The notes beneath the pieces were generated by a model. The model saw only the letters and a program-made list of their open reading frames with translations. It made no database searches and was not told the origin of the DNA. Positions 38,318 to 52,900 of a stretch of 64,000 nucleotides of DNA are shown in pieces; within the stretch, counting starts at the first letter, position 1; the number at the start of each line of letters is the position of its first letter. Source of the stretch: Epiperipatus broadwayi. Its lineage: Eukaryota > Onychophora > Udeonychophora > Euonychophora > Peripatidae. The stretch is from positions 122,001-186,000 of the forward strand of contig JAQFVV010012498.1 in NCBI GenBank assembly GCA_028023455.1, read 5' to 3'. Made by a program: the position numbers and the translations under genes.

Positions 38318-41300
38318 GTGATGATCTAATACTATTTCAAAAGAAAAAAATATCATCATATTTAAGGTTGAGCATTGTTAAATTATCATTTGATATTATC
38401 ATGTTTAAGTTAGTTACTATACAGAATCATTATATTTAATAATTCTATATGGAGAAAACAAATTTTATGTAACAGTAAATATAAAATTTATTTTCATTTA
38501 AATTTTTTTTAAATTCATATAAATTATCTTAGGTTAATTAGTTTTGAATTAAACTTTTAATAATAAAAGAAATATAAGTAAATTCTATAAATCATATCTA
38601 GATTCATTATGAACTTTGCACCTAACAATTCTGGAAATTCATAAAAGATAATACAATATATATTTTCTAAATACACATCCATAACTAATTCAGGGAGACA
38701 CATATGACATGAAGACTAAATAGTTAGTAATATTATTTAATATAACTAATCTCTTTATTGAATCATATAATATAAAGTGCAATTTACATTTAAACATAAA
38801 TTATTTTAAGAAAGTTTCAAAATTCTAGTATTTAATAAATACATAAGAAAAGTAACAGGAAAAAAAATAAAATCATTTTTGACATGTTTTCAAATAGAAA
38901 TTAAGTAAAGACTCTACATTAAAATACCTTTTTGGATAATTAATATTATTTATTGTATACTCATATGTGTGACCATTTTACACTTTTAATGTACATATAT
39001 AACTAATATATATTTGAACCATTATTTCTTTTCATAATAGTAATTAAAAACTAAAATCTTTAAAATTTTCTTATATATATATATTGATTTCTACATTTCC
39101 CCCTTTTTTATATCATGGATATTTTCACATACAAATATATATATAAAATAAAATTATTGTATATATTAATGCATATATATAATATTATTTATTTATTTTT
39201 AAAATAAAGCTCACTGATTTTTTTGCAGATGAAATGTCCTACATAAAGTTTAATGTTCTTTTATTTTTCTTGTGTAGTCACGTATTTTGCCCATTCCAAT
39301 AATAAATAATTATTTTTCCATAAAGATTTCCAAGGATTATAAAATCCTTTATTTTTTCCAATAAAAATTATTTAAATTTATGCAAATGTATTCCTTACAC
39401 TAAATAAAAAATAATTAAATAGTTTATCACTTGGAAATGACAGAGCTGAGCCATGATCTGTTGGATTTTAGCTTTCTGGAATCTATATTTCTTATAAGTA
39501 TTATATATTAATAATTACATACATTGAAGACTATACTTTTGAAGCATTTATAATAAAATGTTATCTATGAAGTTCTAGACTAAAAGATAACATCTAACTG
39601 ATCAACATTGTTTTATTTTTTCATATTATCTTATAAAAGAAATAAATTTTAATATTTATAACAAATTTGAAATAATATAATCAAATAGATCATATATATT
39701 TAATGCATATATATTAAACATTTTTCAAAACTAATTCCAGCTTTAAATTTCTACATATATATTACCACCAAACAAAACATATAAATAAATAAATTTGTTT
39801 GCACTTATGACTAAGAAGCCATAATATTTTAATTTTCTTTTTATAATGAGTCATATTTTAAATAGCTAAAAAACATAATTCTTAGCTCTTATATATAAAA
39901 ATAAATAAAACTTGAGAAAAAAATATATAACATTATTAGCACAATTATTTCTATTTTATAGTTATTCAAAATTTTAATTAGTTTACACTGTAATTGTATA
40001 GCTTCTATACTTACTAATTCTTATAAGACTATATTTAATAGCTTCATTCTTTATTCTAGCATCTCATATTTAAAAATACACTGTCAACTTAAGTGCCCTT
40101 TTTAAATAGCAGAAACTATAATCCTATTACTAACTTCAACTAAATGCCCTTCTTTTGATAGTAGGCATGGAATTGACACTGATCTTCCTTTGGTGACCAC
40201 TTTTTCCTTCTTATCTTGTTAATCAAACTAATGGATTAAAAATCCCAAAATTGCAAGATTTTGAATACAAATAAATCTGTCTATGTAGCTGCATAATTTT
40301 ATACTAGATGTTTTTTATGGCTAAAAGTAGGCATTTTAACTCTTTTTGAGCAGAAACCTGATAAAATGTGATAAAAAAACACATAAAACATATCTTCCAA
40401 ACACAGAAGATATAAAGTAAAATATTTTGTTATAGAATAGCATCTTCTTGCAATTAGCTTAAAATTAATTTCATTAAATTACAATGTATCTGATCTAATG
40501 TCCTATCTATGTAGTCATACAGGTGTTATCATGGATTAAAAATCTTAAAATGTTAAAATTTTCAATCCATTAGTTTGAAAAGAAAACTGAAAAGAAAATC
40601 AGTATACTTTTGCTAGAGTTTCATCATAAAATTATAGAGCTCCTAACATTATTAAGATACAACTAAATCAAACAATTTTTATTCAAAAGATAAGATGATA
40701 CTTGAACACTTAAATGATATATTGAGCTTCAATCTAGAAATCTTTAGCTTGTTGGATCCATTATACTACCTCTATGATATAACATTTTTTTATCGTTTTT
40801 GAAAATTTCAAAATCTTTTAAATTTCCTTCAATATAGCTGTTTTTGTATGAACTCTAAACTTTCTTCATTAATTATTTTCTCACATTTAGTTTTTATACT
40901 ATGTTTTATTATATTCGACCCCCCACTCCACCCAAAAACAACCCAATAATAAAAATAAAGGCTATAATTATAAAGCAAAATATAAAGAAAATAATTATTT
41001 CAATTGATAATTTGATTATATATTCTTTTAAATTGGAAATATTCAAATAGATGTACAGATATAAGTTTTTATTATTGTAAAAAAAAATATCAATGAAAAG
41101 GCACAAAAAATTGAATCTGTTGATATTTAAATTATTATGAAAGTGTTTTAACAATAATCAAGTAATTTTAATCTTGTAAAACGAATCTTATTAAAAATTA
41201 ATATAATAAAGCATTTAACTCACTTCTATTTTATCTATAAGATACTAAGGTAAATTGTATTAAGAATATAAAAGCAATGACACACCATCACTAATGATAT

Positions 41301-44300
41301 CAGTTAGTTACAGTATTATTATGCCCTGACTGTTGCAACTGTCTTTAGAAAAAAAAAATCATAAGCACTAATCTGTCTGGAAAACAATTATACTATCTGG
41401 TTTTAAAAAATTGCCCCATTTATCAAATCACTAACTATAATATATAGAATACTTGCTTAACATAAGACAAATTTTCCCTTCAAGTGAATGTTTACTACTA
41501 TTTATAGTACAAATATAAAATATCTTTTAACAAATGAAAATATACATTATAATGTATTGCAGATGTTCAGACAGCTTGAGACCCATAAGAACTGAAGGCG
41601 CATTGACTCATGCATCATATTTTTCAAGTGTTTTGTATTTTAGATATGTCAATCATTATTTATATGAATTAGAGTCTGTTTATATTTAAGCCTAACAAAC
41701 ATAAGATGCTACCCAACTCAATAATTATATTTACAAAATATTTTAAGTTTAATTTAGGAAAATACATCACACATGTATAGTAAAAAAAAAGTCAAATTAT
41801 ATATAAATAAAAATAGAACAGTTAACAGGACTATTTTTTTCCATCAATAAGTAGCAGCCCAATCCAACTTAATTACAGTACACATTCAATGGCTAACTTC
41901 ACTAGTTAAAATGGCAACAGTGCTCCAGAAATGTATAATCAAAAAGTAATGTTGTGGACTTTTTGTGGGCAAAAGAAACAACTCAAAAATTATTCACTAA
42001 TAACTGTTTTGACATATCAAATTATTCTTAAGTATGAATGATGAAAAAATAATTAAAAAAAAAAAAAACCTAGGAAAATGGCAAAAATAATAGACAAAAA
42101 TGATAAAATATAAAACATATTTAATGATATTTTCATAACTAACTGTGATTGCTTTATTGATTTTCCCTCAAGTCCATACATATGTATGTGCATGCAACTT
42201 TTTGTTTTATTAAATATACATAATAAATTACAAAAACTATTTTATAGAAATACAGTTGTTCTCAGCAAAACACAAAATAATATGCACATCATAATTATTT
42301 CATTAAGCTTTTCATAATTGTTTTTTCTGGATAAGTGATTACTTCTAAATAATTATTTCATTATCCTATGAAAAACATACCTTATAATCATAGTAAATTT
42401 GAGAGAAAAACCTAAAATAATTATATTTGATTGAATGAGTTTTATATATATTTAAATTTGTAATTACACATGAACAATAGATATTTATATTACTAAAAAA
42501 AGATCCTGAATTCAAATTAATGTTAACTTCTTTAAAGTATATATAAATAAAATTTGAGGGAAAAACAGTCTATCAAATAGGCTACAAAATAACTTTAGAC
42601 ATCACTTCATATATTGCTTTGCTCTTTAGATGTGTCACAAAACATAATTTATTCAGTTTATAATTAATCACATGATGTCATATTGATATAAATATACAAA
42701 TAGAATAATTTCTTTCAAAACCTTGAGATTTTTAAATATTTAAAATCATTAGCCTGAAAACAAGATAAGAATGAAAGATAGTTCATTGAATGAACACAAT
42801 GCAAACAAAAACATTCTATCAGAAAAACAAAAAAGCTGTAAAATATTCACAAAAATCTAATTACACTGTCATATAATAACCGATGGTTTCACTCAATTCT
42901 TAGACAATAAACTGGAGAGAAAAAGAGATGTTGTCATTATTTACTAACTTCTAATTAATTCTTCCTTTAACTCACTCAACGAGTTCTTTTAACTTGAACC
43001 AATTATTTTCTATAATAGTAATTACAATAAACCTTATTTTTAGATCATGCCAATATCTTTATTACTCAATTTTTAAAATATTTCTGTATTTCTAATATTT
43101 TTCTTATAAAACCTCTAAGTCATTCATTATTTGTCTCTTTTTAATTGTCCCAATTCTATACAAGTCTATACTTCAATACAAAATTATGATCAATTCCAAT
43201 GGTTCTCAAAATATTCTTGTCACATTTTAAGTTCCTTTAGTTTCAGTGATTCACATTCTAATTTCTTTGTAATTATTATTGATAGTTTCCATATATTACT
43301 TTTCTAATTATAAACATTAATTTTTATTATTATTTATTTTATTGACATCCCAAAAGGTACCTTAAATTTTATCAATGTTCCTCATCATTTATTAAATTTA
43401 TTCTATTACCTGCTAAAATACTGCCATATCTTTAACAAATTAAATGAACTAAACTTTTATTTCCCAATAAGCACTTAAGCTAGATAAAGATTTATATTTG
43501 GAAAAAAAAAATAACAACAACCCATATATAAATCTAAAAAAGAATTGTATATAAAATATTTAATTCATAAGAAAATCTACAAAGGGGGGGGGGGGAGGCA
43601 TGGGTGATTTTTAAAGAAAAAAAAACATCATTAAAACTTTTACTTTTTCAGATTATAAAACTAACAAAATCAAGACAAATTGAAAAATTTAAACCAAACA
43701 GCTGTTTCTATAAGTGTCAAAGAATAGATGTTGAAAATAATACATCTGTCCCATCAAATTCAGACAATGATTCAATAAGATGAATTTTTATCAATTGCAT
43801 ATAAATCAGCCAAAAAAAAAAAAAAAGATAAAAAAAACAAAACAGAATTTAAAATGCAATTAAAATAGTGAAAACTGAAAATTATTTAATTAACTTCCCA
43901 ATCTATGATCTGTAACCCATTAAAAAAACATACCTCAAATAAAGAATAAAAATAAGCTTTGTGAAATATTCAAAACAAGAATTTTTAAACTGTTAAAAGT
44001 TGAGAATTCATTGATGATGCATCAGAAAATTATTTTCATCAAATGAGCTATCACATTTTTTAAAATAAAGATTTATTGGGGGATGGGTAATGTGTGGCCA
44101 TTTTTCTTGCACATTGATAGGATAGAAAAACTGGATGAACAATATATCTTGACAAACTAAACTTATATGTGCATATTGTGAAACACTTCCTTCAATTACA
44201 ATATACAATATATTAAAATGCATTCTATTCACCATAATTATAAATAATGATGCAACATTTCATGAAAACTTGTCTAAAATAACAAAGAAATTTGTAAAAG

Positions 44301-45194
44301 CACTTCACAGAAATCTAAAATGGATAAAAACCAGCCCCTTCTTTGTGTGAATATGGTGTAATGAAATTACTCTGCAAAAATATTATTCATTATTGAATAA
44401 TTATGTTATTCATTATTGGATTCTAAAAATGATGAAAATATTAGCATAAGAATAAATTACACAAATATTCTTTACTCAAACATTACAGCATTTTTGCATC
44501 ATTTTGATTAGAAACAAAATAAATATTTACAACAAAGAATTTATTATATCAAGCAATGAGTTTAATGATTAGACCAAAATATTAGAAAAATAAGAATAGG
44601 CAACTAACTTTCTATATAAGTAATAAATTTAAATATATTTTTCTTACTTTTATAACAGCATTCTTTAATAAATTATCATTTAATTTTAGTTTAATTAACG
44701 TAATATAGAAATAGTTTAAGGTTATACAGTTCACTTTTAGCATTACTGTCAAGTATATATACACAAAGACATAGAAAACAAGATTGAGAGATTATCAGTA
44801 ATCCAACTGTATAATAAATTTTTTGACTTTGTAACTTATGTAAATAATGAAATGTTTGTTAAGTTTCTTTCCGAAATCAAATGAAAATATATTAGGCTAA
44901 TAGTGGCGGTGATGGCAGTAGCAGCAGGAGTAGTAATAATAATAATACTAAAACAACCATCCAATCTATAAAAGGTCATAGTCCAACAATAACTGCATTG
45001 AAGAGCATTCAATGGTACCATCCATTACTCTCAACATAGCTCATCTTTAACTGCCTTCAACACCATCCCCCATCAGACTATAGAATTTATACCCCAGTTA
45101 TCACAATCTACTAGCTGTCATCATATGCAATTCTACTCTGAACTGACTTTTTTGGTTTTATTATGTGAAGTTTGTTATAATGTAATATGTTTTT
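38318..45194. other. Long AT-rich intron, no gene seen
   Basis: Part of the 25.5-kb intron. It holds a G12 run (43584-43595), an imperfect foldback around ATGGATTAAAAATC at 40230-40590, and a degenerate trinucleotide (GTAGCAGCAGGAGTAGTAAT) near 44915-44950. No gene was recognised. Confidence 0.5.
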
Positions 45195-45285
45195 TCTAGA
45201 TCCTTGAAAATGACTATAGAGTAAAAATAGTAGAAATGTTGGAACAAGTGGATATATATCAAATAAAGTTTTTGAAAAGAAAAAA
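45195..45285 (+). mobile_element. Penelope-like 3' end with hammerhead-like motif
   Basis: CCTTGAAAATGACTAT at 45202 is followed by ATAGTAGAAATGTTGGAA and, at about 45262, AATAAAGTTTTTGAAAAG with an A-rich tail. The family also has copies at 3120-3450. Stem II here is ACTAT/ATAGT instead of ACTGT/ACAGT, so the pairing is kept although the bases changed. Sequence upstream to about 45040 may belong to the same element but is too decayed to assign. Confidence 0.55.
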
Positions 45286-45699
45286 AGTGTTTTAATTATA
45301 GAATTATATGACTTTATTCTTTATACAACAACCATAGCATGGATTATAAGTTACCTTCCTATTGTACTCTAAGATTAACAATTAAAAGAACAATAGTCAA
45401 GATTTAGTGACTGTAAATAACTTCTAATGTGCCAGATTTTACAGACTTGGGTCATATCTATCTATCTATGAATTGAGTTTTATATTGGACTGCTTTTTAA
45501 GACTTTAATGATTAAACTTGATATCAATCTCTGTATTCGAAACTAGTAGCAGCATTTGTAAAAAAATATATCTTGAAACCTGATTAATGTAACCCTTACA
45601 ATCAATGTTATATAATGCTATGTAACCCAAAGGATTAATAAAGATTATTGTTGAAACTTCTTCATCATCATCATCATCATCATAATCATCATCATCATC
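45286..45699 (+). mobile_element. Retroposon 3' region with (ATC)n tail
   Basis: The segment ends GGATTAATAAAGATTATTGT then TGAAAC and an (ATC)n-type tail at 45659-45699. AATAAA followed shortly by a microsatellite tail is the form of a LINE- or SINE-type insertion. The same terminal motif closes the 2.07-kb unit at 49861-49936. Its 5' limit is set only by the preceding Penelope-like tail. Confidence 0.5.
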
Positions 45700-45729
45700 T
45701 ATTATTATTATTTAATGTATACAGTTTGA

Positions 45730-47870
45730 AAAATCATTTACAGGCAGATAATCTAAATATAATAAATATAAACATATTATATACAGTTAAGCTAAATTGG
45801 CAGACAAAAATCGATTTGTTCACAACCAAGTTAATGAGTTCTAGTTTTAACTGGTCCAAAACTACTCAAAACATAAGCCTGACAAGGTAAAAACCATATC
45901 CTGATATACCTTTTTCAATTTCCAATGATATAAAACAACATGTCGAAAAAAAATCTCATGGCCAGATACTTCCGCCAATATTACCAATAGAGTTTCAAAA
46001 ATCCAAAAGTTCAGTCAAACATAAGCTTGTTTTTAATTTTATTGTAGCAAATTCCAATCTTTGTTGGGAAAAAAAAAATCAATTACAAATCTCCCAGTAA
46101 GCAATTCACTTGTTCACAAACAAGTTAACAAGATCTGGTTTTTTATGCTTAAAAAGAATTCAAAACATTAGTCCAATGCAAGACAATAATATATCTTTAA
46201 TCAGTTGATTACTTACTTCCAACTTTGTGTTACTATTTTTATTCAAACTTCCAATTAAAACCAAGTTCCCTATTGATATTTTTTTTTAAAAAAAGCTACC
46301 AGTGTCTGCCACCAATAATACCAGCACAGTATTTCAAAGTCCAAAGCATACTCTTATTTTTAATGTTATTGTAGCAAACTCTGTTCTTTGCTTAGTGATA
46401 AAAATTGAATTTCAAGTTCCCAGAAATTAGTTCACTTGCTCACAAAACTAAGCTAATAAGTTCTGGCTGTTTATACTTATAAAGAAGAAACCTTTAAGCT
46501 AGCAAGAAAAAAAAACAACAACTTAAATTTCCAATCAGTTGATAACTTATTTCCAATTTTGTGTTAAAATTTTCATTCTAATCTTCAACTAACATCAAGT
46601 TACTAGACAATTTCAAAAAAAACGTAAGTCACTTCCAATAGCAATGCTGAGCATAACTACCTACCCAGATTTTACCCTGTCTCCCTATGTCTGGACCTCT
46701 AACCATGAAGCTCACCCTTAAATCACTCATCCATCTCTAATACAGCCAGACCAGAGTCTGACCAGACTCCAACTCAACAATTGCAACCAATTCTAATATA
46801 ACTGTACTAGCAGTCCCCAGTGAAAATCAGGACCCTCTACTCAGGGATCACACACTTAAATCTCATCAAAAGCCTTACTCAATCTCCACCTCTAGCACAC
46901 AGATAGACCCAGAATCTGATCAACCTACCACAAATGACAACTTAACAATTGCATCAATTCTAACATAGCTGTACCCCCCCCACCTCTGGAACACTCATTT
47001 ATTCAAATGCACCAGAAAACAGGCATGATGGAGTTGTACAATTATGGAAGCAACTCCACTGTCTCCCTTTCACATCATCATCCTCCCCAACCCACAATGG
47101 CAATAAAATCAAATGAAAACTGGTCACTCAAAGAAGATCCAGCATCCTAAAAAATCAAAAATAACCCATTGACTTTATACCAGTGTGTACCTCATAGAGA
47201 ATTGCCACACCACCATGGAAATTGCTAGTCCCTCACCTATGATATCTAGGCAACTCAAGCATATATAAAACTAAACCTATTTGCATATGTAGACAATCCA
47301 GAGCATATGATATTGTGTAAATCAAAAAAAACAGCTTATATATATATACATACAATTACAGATTGCCCATGTAACCACAGCAATCCAAGCAGTAAAACCC
47401 TTGTAGTTAATCCACAATACTTAAAAATTTCCAGTAATTTCATGTAAATAAATAAATCAATTTGTACATACATAAACCGACAACAATGAATTGCCTGTAT
47501 AATCATAGCAATCCAAACCATGTAAAACTCTTGTAACTAATTCACAAGATGAAAAAATTCTTGCAATCTCATGTAAATCAATAAATCAATTTTACATATA
47601 TAAACCTACATCTATGGATTGCCCATGTAATTACAGCAATCCAAGCTATGTAAAACTCTTATAACTAGTTCACAGCATGTAAAATTTCTGTAATCTTGTG
47701 TAAATCAATTTTTACATTTGTACACCTACAACTACAGATTGCCAATGTATACCACAGCAATCAAATCTATGTAAAATTCTTGTAACTCACTAAGACAAAT
47801 AAAGCTTATCATTGAATAATAATAATTCCAATTCAATTATTATTATTATTAATAGTAGTAATAATAGTTT
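45730..47870 (+). repeat. 2.07-kb repeat unit 1 (hierarchical tandem repeat)
   Basis: This is the first of two adjacent related units; landmark GTTCACAACCAAGTTAA is at 45818 here and 47889 in unit 2. Inside are three subrepeats of about 300 bp (landmarks near 45818, 46112, 46438, each with a TCACAA..AAGTTAA word and TTTCCAAT text). After them come two copies of about 135 bp (near 46740 and 46870, containing AACAATTGCA and CTAATATAACTGTA-like text), then four units of about 125 bp at 47355-47790 (landmarks GATTGCCCATGTAACCACAG and TCATGTAAATCAATAAATCA). It ends AATAAAGCTTATCATTGAA plus an (ATA/ATT)n tail. No conserved reading frame was found. Confidence 0.85.
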
Positions 47871-49936
47871 AGCAACAACAGTCCATTTGTTCACAACCAA
47901 GTTAAAGAGCTCTTGTTTTTCATACTCCAAAAGTAATGAAAACCTAAACCTAACAAGGTAAAAAACCATATCCCGATATACCTTTTTCAATTTCCAATGA
48001 GTTCATGATTAATTAAAAATTTTGTGTTATATTTTTAATTAAAAATTTCAATTAAAATCAAGTTAACCAAAGATAATTCCAGAAAACATTATGGAGACAA
48101 AGCCATTACATGCCCAGATGCTTCCAGTTAATATTACCAGCACAGAATTTCAAAATCCAAAGTTCAGTCAAACATAAGCTTATTTTTACTTTTATTGTAG
48201 CAAATTCTGATCTTGGTTGGGAAAAAAAATTTCCAATTATAAATTTTTCAGCAAGCAATTCATTTGCTCACAAACAAGTTAATAAACTGATTTTTATGCT
48301 TAAAAATAATTCAAAACCTTGGACTAATGCAAGATAATAATATACCTTTAATCAATTGATTACTTACTTCCAATTTTGTGTTACATTTTTTATTCAAACT
48401 TCAAATTAAAATCAATTTACCTAACCATAATTAAAAAAACGAAAGAAAGCCATCTGATGACCAGTGTCTGTAGCCAGTAATATCAGCACAGTTTCAAAGT
48501 CCAAAGATCAGTCAAGCATACACTTATTTATAATGTTAATGTAGCAAACTCTGATCTTTATTTAATAATAAAAATTCGATTTGGCAAGTTCCCAGAAATT
48601 TGCTCACAATCAAGTTAACAAACTCTAGCTGTTTATACTTATAAAAAAGTCAAAACTGTAGGCTAGCAGGAAAAAATAACTATATCTTTTTCAATTTCCA
48701 ATCAGTTGATAACATATTTCCAATTTTAATTCAAATCTTCAACTAACATCAAATTACTAGATAATTTCAAAAAACAAAAGCCACTTCCAATAGCAATGCC
48801 AAGCCTAACTACCTATCCAGATTTATCTTCTCCCTATGCTTGGATCCTCTAACAATGAATTTACACTTAAATCATATCAATAGCTTCACTTGTCCTCTAC
48901 CTCTAATGTAGCCTGACCCAGAGTTTGACCAATCTATGACAAACTCTAACTCAACAATAGTGACAAGGCCTAACATAACTGTACCAGCAGCTCCCTCTGG
49001 AAATCACGACCTCACACTTAAATATTATCGAAAGCCTTACTCAGCCTCTACCTTTAACATACAGATAGACCCAGGGTTTAACCAACCTATCACAAACTCC
49101 AACTTAATAATTGCAACCAATTCTAACATAGCTGTCATCCTCACCCCCCCCTCCGCCCGGAACACTCATCTATTCAAATGCATCAGAAAGCAGGCATAGT
49201 GGATTGTACCAAGTATGAAAGCAATCCCACCATGTTTTTCATCCACATTATCACCCTCTCCAACCAACATTGCTAATGAAACCAAGAGGTAAACCTGGTA
49301 ACCCAAAGAAGATCCAGTACCATAAAAAATCAAAAATAACACATTGACCTCATACCAGTGTGGAACTCACAGATAATTGCTACACTACCATGGAAATTGT
49401 TAGTCCCTCGCGTATGTTATCCAGGCAACCCAACCACACAAAACTAAATCTGGTTAGCATGTATAGATACAGCAGTCTAGAGCAAGTGAAATTTATGTAC
49501 TCTTGTTTAAATCAATAAAATAACTTTTATATATGTAAACTTACAACTACAGATTGTCCATGTAGCCATAGCAATCCAAGCTATGTAAAACCCAAGTAAC
49601 TAATCCACAGCATGAAAAAATTCTTGTAATCTCATGTAAATCAACTTTTACTTATATAAACCTATATCTACGAATTGCCCATGTAACCACAGTAATCCAT
49701 GCCATATAAAACCTTTGTAACTAATCCACAGCATGAAAAAATTCTTGTAATCTCATGTAAATCAATAAATCAATTTTTAAATATGTAAATCTATAACTAC
49801 AAATTGCCCATGTAAAAACAGCAATCTAAGCTGTGTAAAATTTTTGTAACTCTCTAAGATAAATAAAGTTTATCTTTGAAACATCATCATCACCATCATC
49901 ATCATCTTAATAATAATAATCATCATCATCATCTTC
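47871..49936 (+). repeat. 2.07-kb repeat unit 2 with (ATC)n tail
   Basis: This is a diverged second copy of the preceding unit with the same order of parts: three subrepeats of about 300 bp, two of about 135 bp, then three (not four) units of about 125 bp at 49550-49850. It ends AATAAAGTTTATCTTTGAAA and an (ATC)n-type tail at 49881-49936. A poly(A)-signal-like end with a microsatellite tail suggests a retroposed non-autonomous element that was inserted or amplified in tandem. An 87-codon open frame at 48936-49199 falls across the 135-bp subrepeats and is not kept in unit 1. Confidence 0.85.
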
Positions 49937-52900
49937 TTAAGATAATTTATTTTAAAATTTCAATAACAGAGCTACTTCAAAAGCTATTATTATAGTCCAT
50001 AAAAAATAAAACAAATTATAATTAATTATTAATAAAATAACAATTACATTATTAATACTTCATGAAATTTTTAATAAAATTATAAATTGTTCAGTTGTTA
50101 ATCATGATTAATTCCATTTCCATAATAAAACAAGACACAGATACTTAAGACATCACTTAATTATGATAGTGCTTTATACTAATTTAAGGTTGATTCTCTA
50201 CATCAACACTAGCAGTAGATACTATTAAATCATTAAGAAGTTACATGTGCAAAATATATTCTACAAATCATTTAATGAGACCATTTTAATATTTAAAAAT
50301 ATTTTGCATGACTATTAAGTTATCACTGATGATCTCCTCTTTTTCCAAATATATATATCTACAAAAACAAATCAGGTAATTAGTTACAAATAAAAGAACT
50401 GGAATAGCTGGTTTTCTATTTTCTAGATTCTGTATTTGATCACAGCTAAGTAAAAAGCAAAGGATTAATTAAAAATCTGCTTCTATAAAAAATTTAATAT
50501 CTAACATACAGGCTATATATACATATACCTGTACAAACAATATTATATAGGGTATTTTGAGCTCATACTTGCACACGACCCTCAACTCTCCACACTATCT
50601 CATATTACTGATACACTTGACCATATATATGTCTAAAAGATAAATAATGGCCAATATACATAAACCAGCACTCATCAGTTGGTCCAGATTATCACCTCTA
50701 CACATATATACAATAAGTGCTCAGATTTATATTAAGATAGCCAATCTTCATACTTTAATGGACAGACTACACTTTATATAACAAATATAAGGTATATAGA
50801 ATAATTTTGAAAAAAAAAAAAAGGGTAGTATCTGCTTTAATAACATTTAAAAAAGAAGCATATGGTTTTTGTCAAGGAATTCAAAAAGTTTTACATAAGA
50901 GTTCAAAAATAAGTAAGTAAATATGCAATGTGTGATGAATTTTAAACAGCAAATGATGCTGTTTAAGGATAATGGTGGACTTCTTATTTAATAATGAAGG
51001 AAATTAAAAATATTTCTTGATTATAGTATATTAATGAAAATAATATGCAAAGTTAACTTAATTCAACATTTCTTAATATCAAAGTCTGGCTGTAAAGCAG
51101 ATGAAACAAACTTAATACATAAAATATTTATTTCTATGCACTTATGTAGTAAATGGAATAAATGTGTGCAGAATATATTATAGATATATAATTGTAAAGA
51201 GTAATAAAAGAAAATAAATAATTTGATAAAAGGAAATAATACATAGAGATTATGGGAAAAAAATATGAATAAAAAATAGATTAGAATATATATAAACATG
51301 AAAGGATATATAACACTAGAAAAATTTTATGAATACTTATGAAAAAATACCTGGAACAAAAATTTAAATTACAGATATGGTAATGGAGAGTAGGGAACAT
51401 TAATTTTTGAAATATAGAATATTGAAAAAAGACTAAGTTTTTTTGTTTAGATCTTTATGAAAAGAAATACAAGGATAGGATATTTGAATTAATGAAAGAT
51501 AATTAAGGGGGGGGGGGCAAAAGTCAGTACTTGAAGAATGATTTGCTATCATAAAGCAAGATGGTTTAGAAAAGAGTGTTTAATTTGGCTAATAGGGTCT
51601 CTGGCCATCTTTCCTATTTATAATAAAATATTTGTCCCAAAGCTATTCATAAAATTAGATATAACAATGATGAGGTAGAAAAAAACTTTTATGCTACAGG
51701 TTTGAGAGAAAGGTAAAATATGAATAAGTGCATCAATGCCTATAGACATTATCCTCAGAAATAAATGATTTTTTTTCTCATCTGTGTTACTCTTTATTTG
51801 TAACTTATTTAGTGATTTTCTCTCTCTCTCATATATATATATGCTATAATGAAAATATGTATGGTTGCAAATTTATTTGATGGAAAACTGATTTTATATA
51901 ATTTTACCTGATTTGTATCTCCTGAATAAAATAAAGCTATATATACATCTAGCTATCTTTTATAATTATTATCATCAGCATTATTTTCACTTTATAATAG
52001 AGAAATAATATAATGCTTTATTAGGTGACATCATCAATATAGAGGAACTAATGAAATATGAAAAGCAAGTAAACATTCATACAAACACTTAATCAGTTAA
52101 TTCTCAATTAACTAGACTTAGCAAAGTAATATGATAGTACAGTAATCATCAATGTATTCAAAATTATGGAGTGCAAAGAATAAAAAAAAATACAAGTTAA
52201 ATAAAACAATATTTAATTAATTACCTAACAAATAATAATTAATATATAATTGGTTGTACACCTATTAACTTATAAATATATATTGAAATAGTATATACTC
52301 CTTTGGAATATATTTCATTGTTGTATAAATTAAGAAAATATATAGAAAGAAAATTTTTTAAGTTAGAGGTGTGATGTCATTAATATTTTAAAATATTAAG
52401 ATATTATTATTATTATTTGAAAGGCATTATATACTCCTTTTTATAAGTAAAAATTAGTTTTGTTAAACAATAATTTAGAAAGAAATTCTGTTGTTTAATT
52501 TAAAAATATTAATTTTAAAGAATTGACAATTATTTGTTTTAAAGATACAGATACTTTTAAACAGACTGAAGCATTATTTATTGTTCTATGGGAAGTAGCC
52601 AAGAATGATTTCGTACCAAGTAAATGATCACATAAACAGAATCATAGACTATTGAACTTAAAAGGAAACCATTGGAATTTAAAACATCTCAAAATGAACT
52701 TCTAAATAAATAGTTTTCATCCTAAGAATTTGGGAACCAAGACTCAAATGGATAATCTACTTCTTCGTGATTTCATTTATCATAAATTGGATTACTTCAT
52801 AATCATCAACAGCTGTAAAAAATCATAATTTTTTCTACATCTTCATTTAGGCCTATCTTTTATATTAACACCGTTATGAAAGAGATCATTTGCTTTTAAA

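Noticed and set aside
45040-45130. Plus-strand text reading T-A-F-N-T-I-P-H-Q, like part of a reverse transcriptase motif A
   Set aside because: Too short, with no flanking RT motifs in any frame; could be chance.
48936-49199. 87-codon plus-strand frame in 2.07-kb unit 2
   Set aside because: It runs through the 135-bp subrepeats, and the frame is broken in the equivalent part of unit 1.
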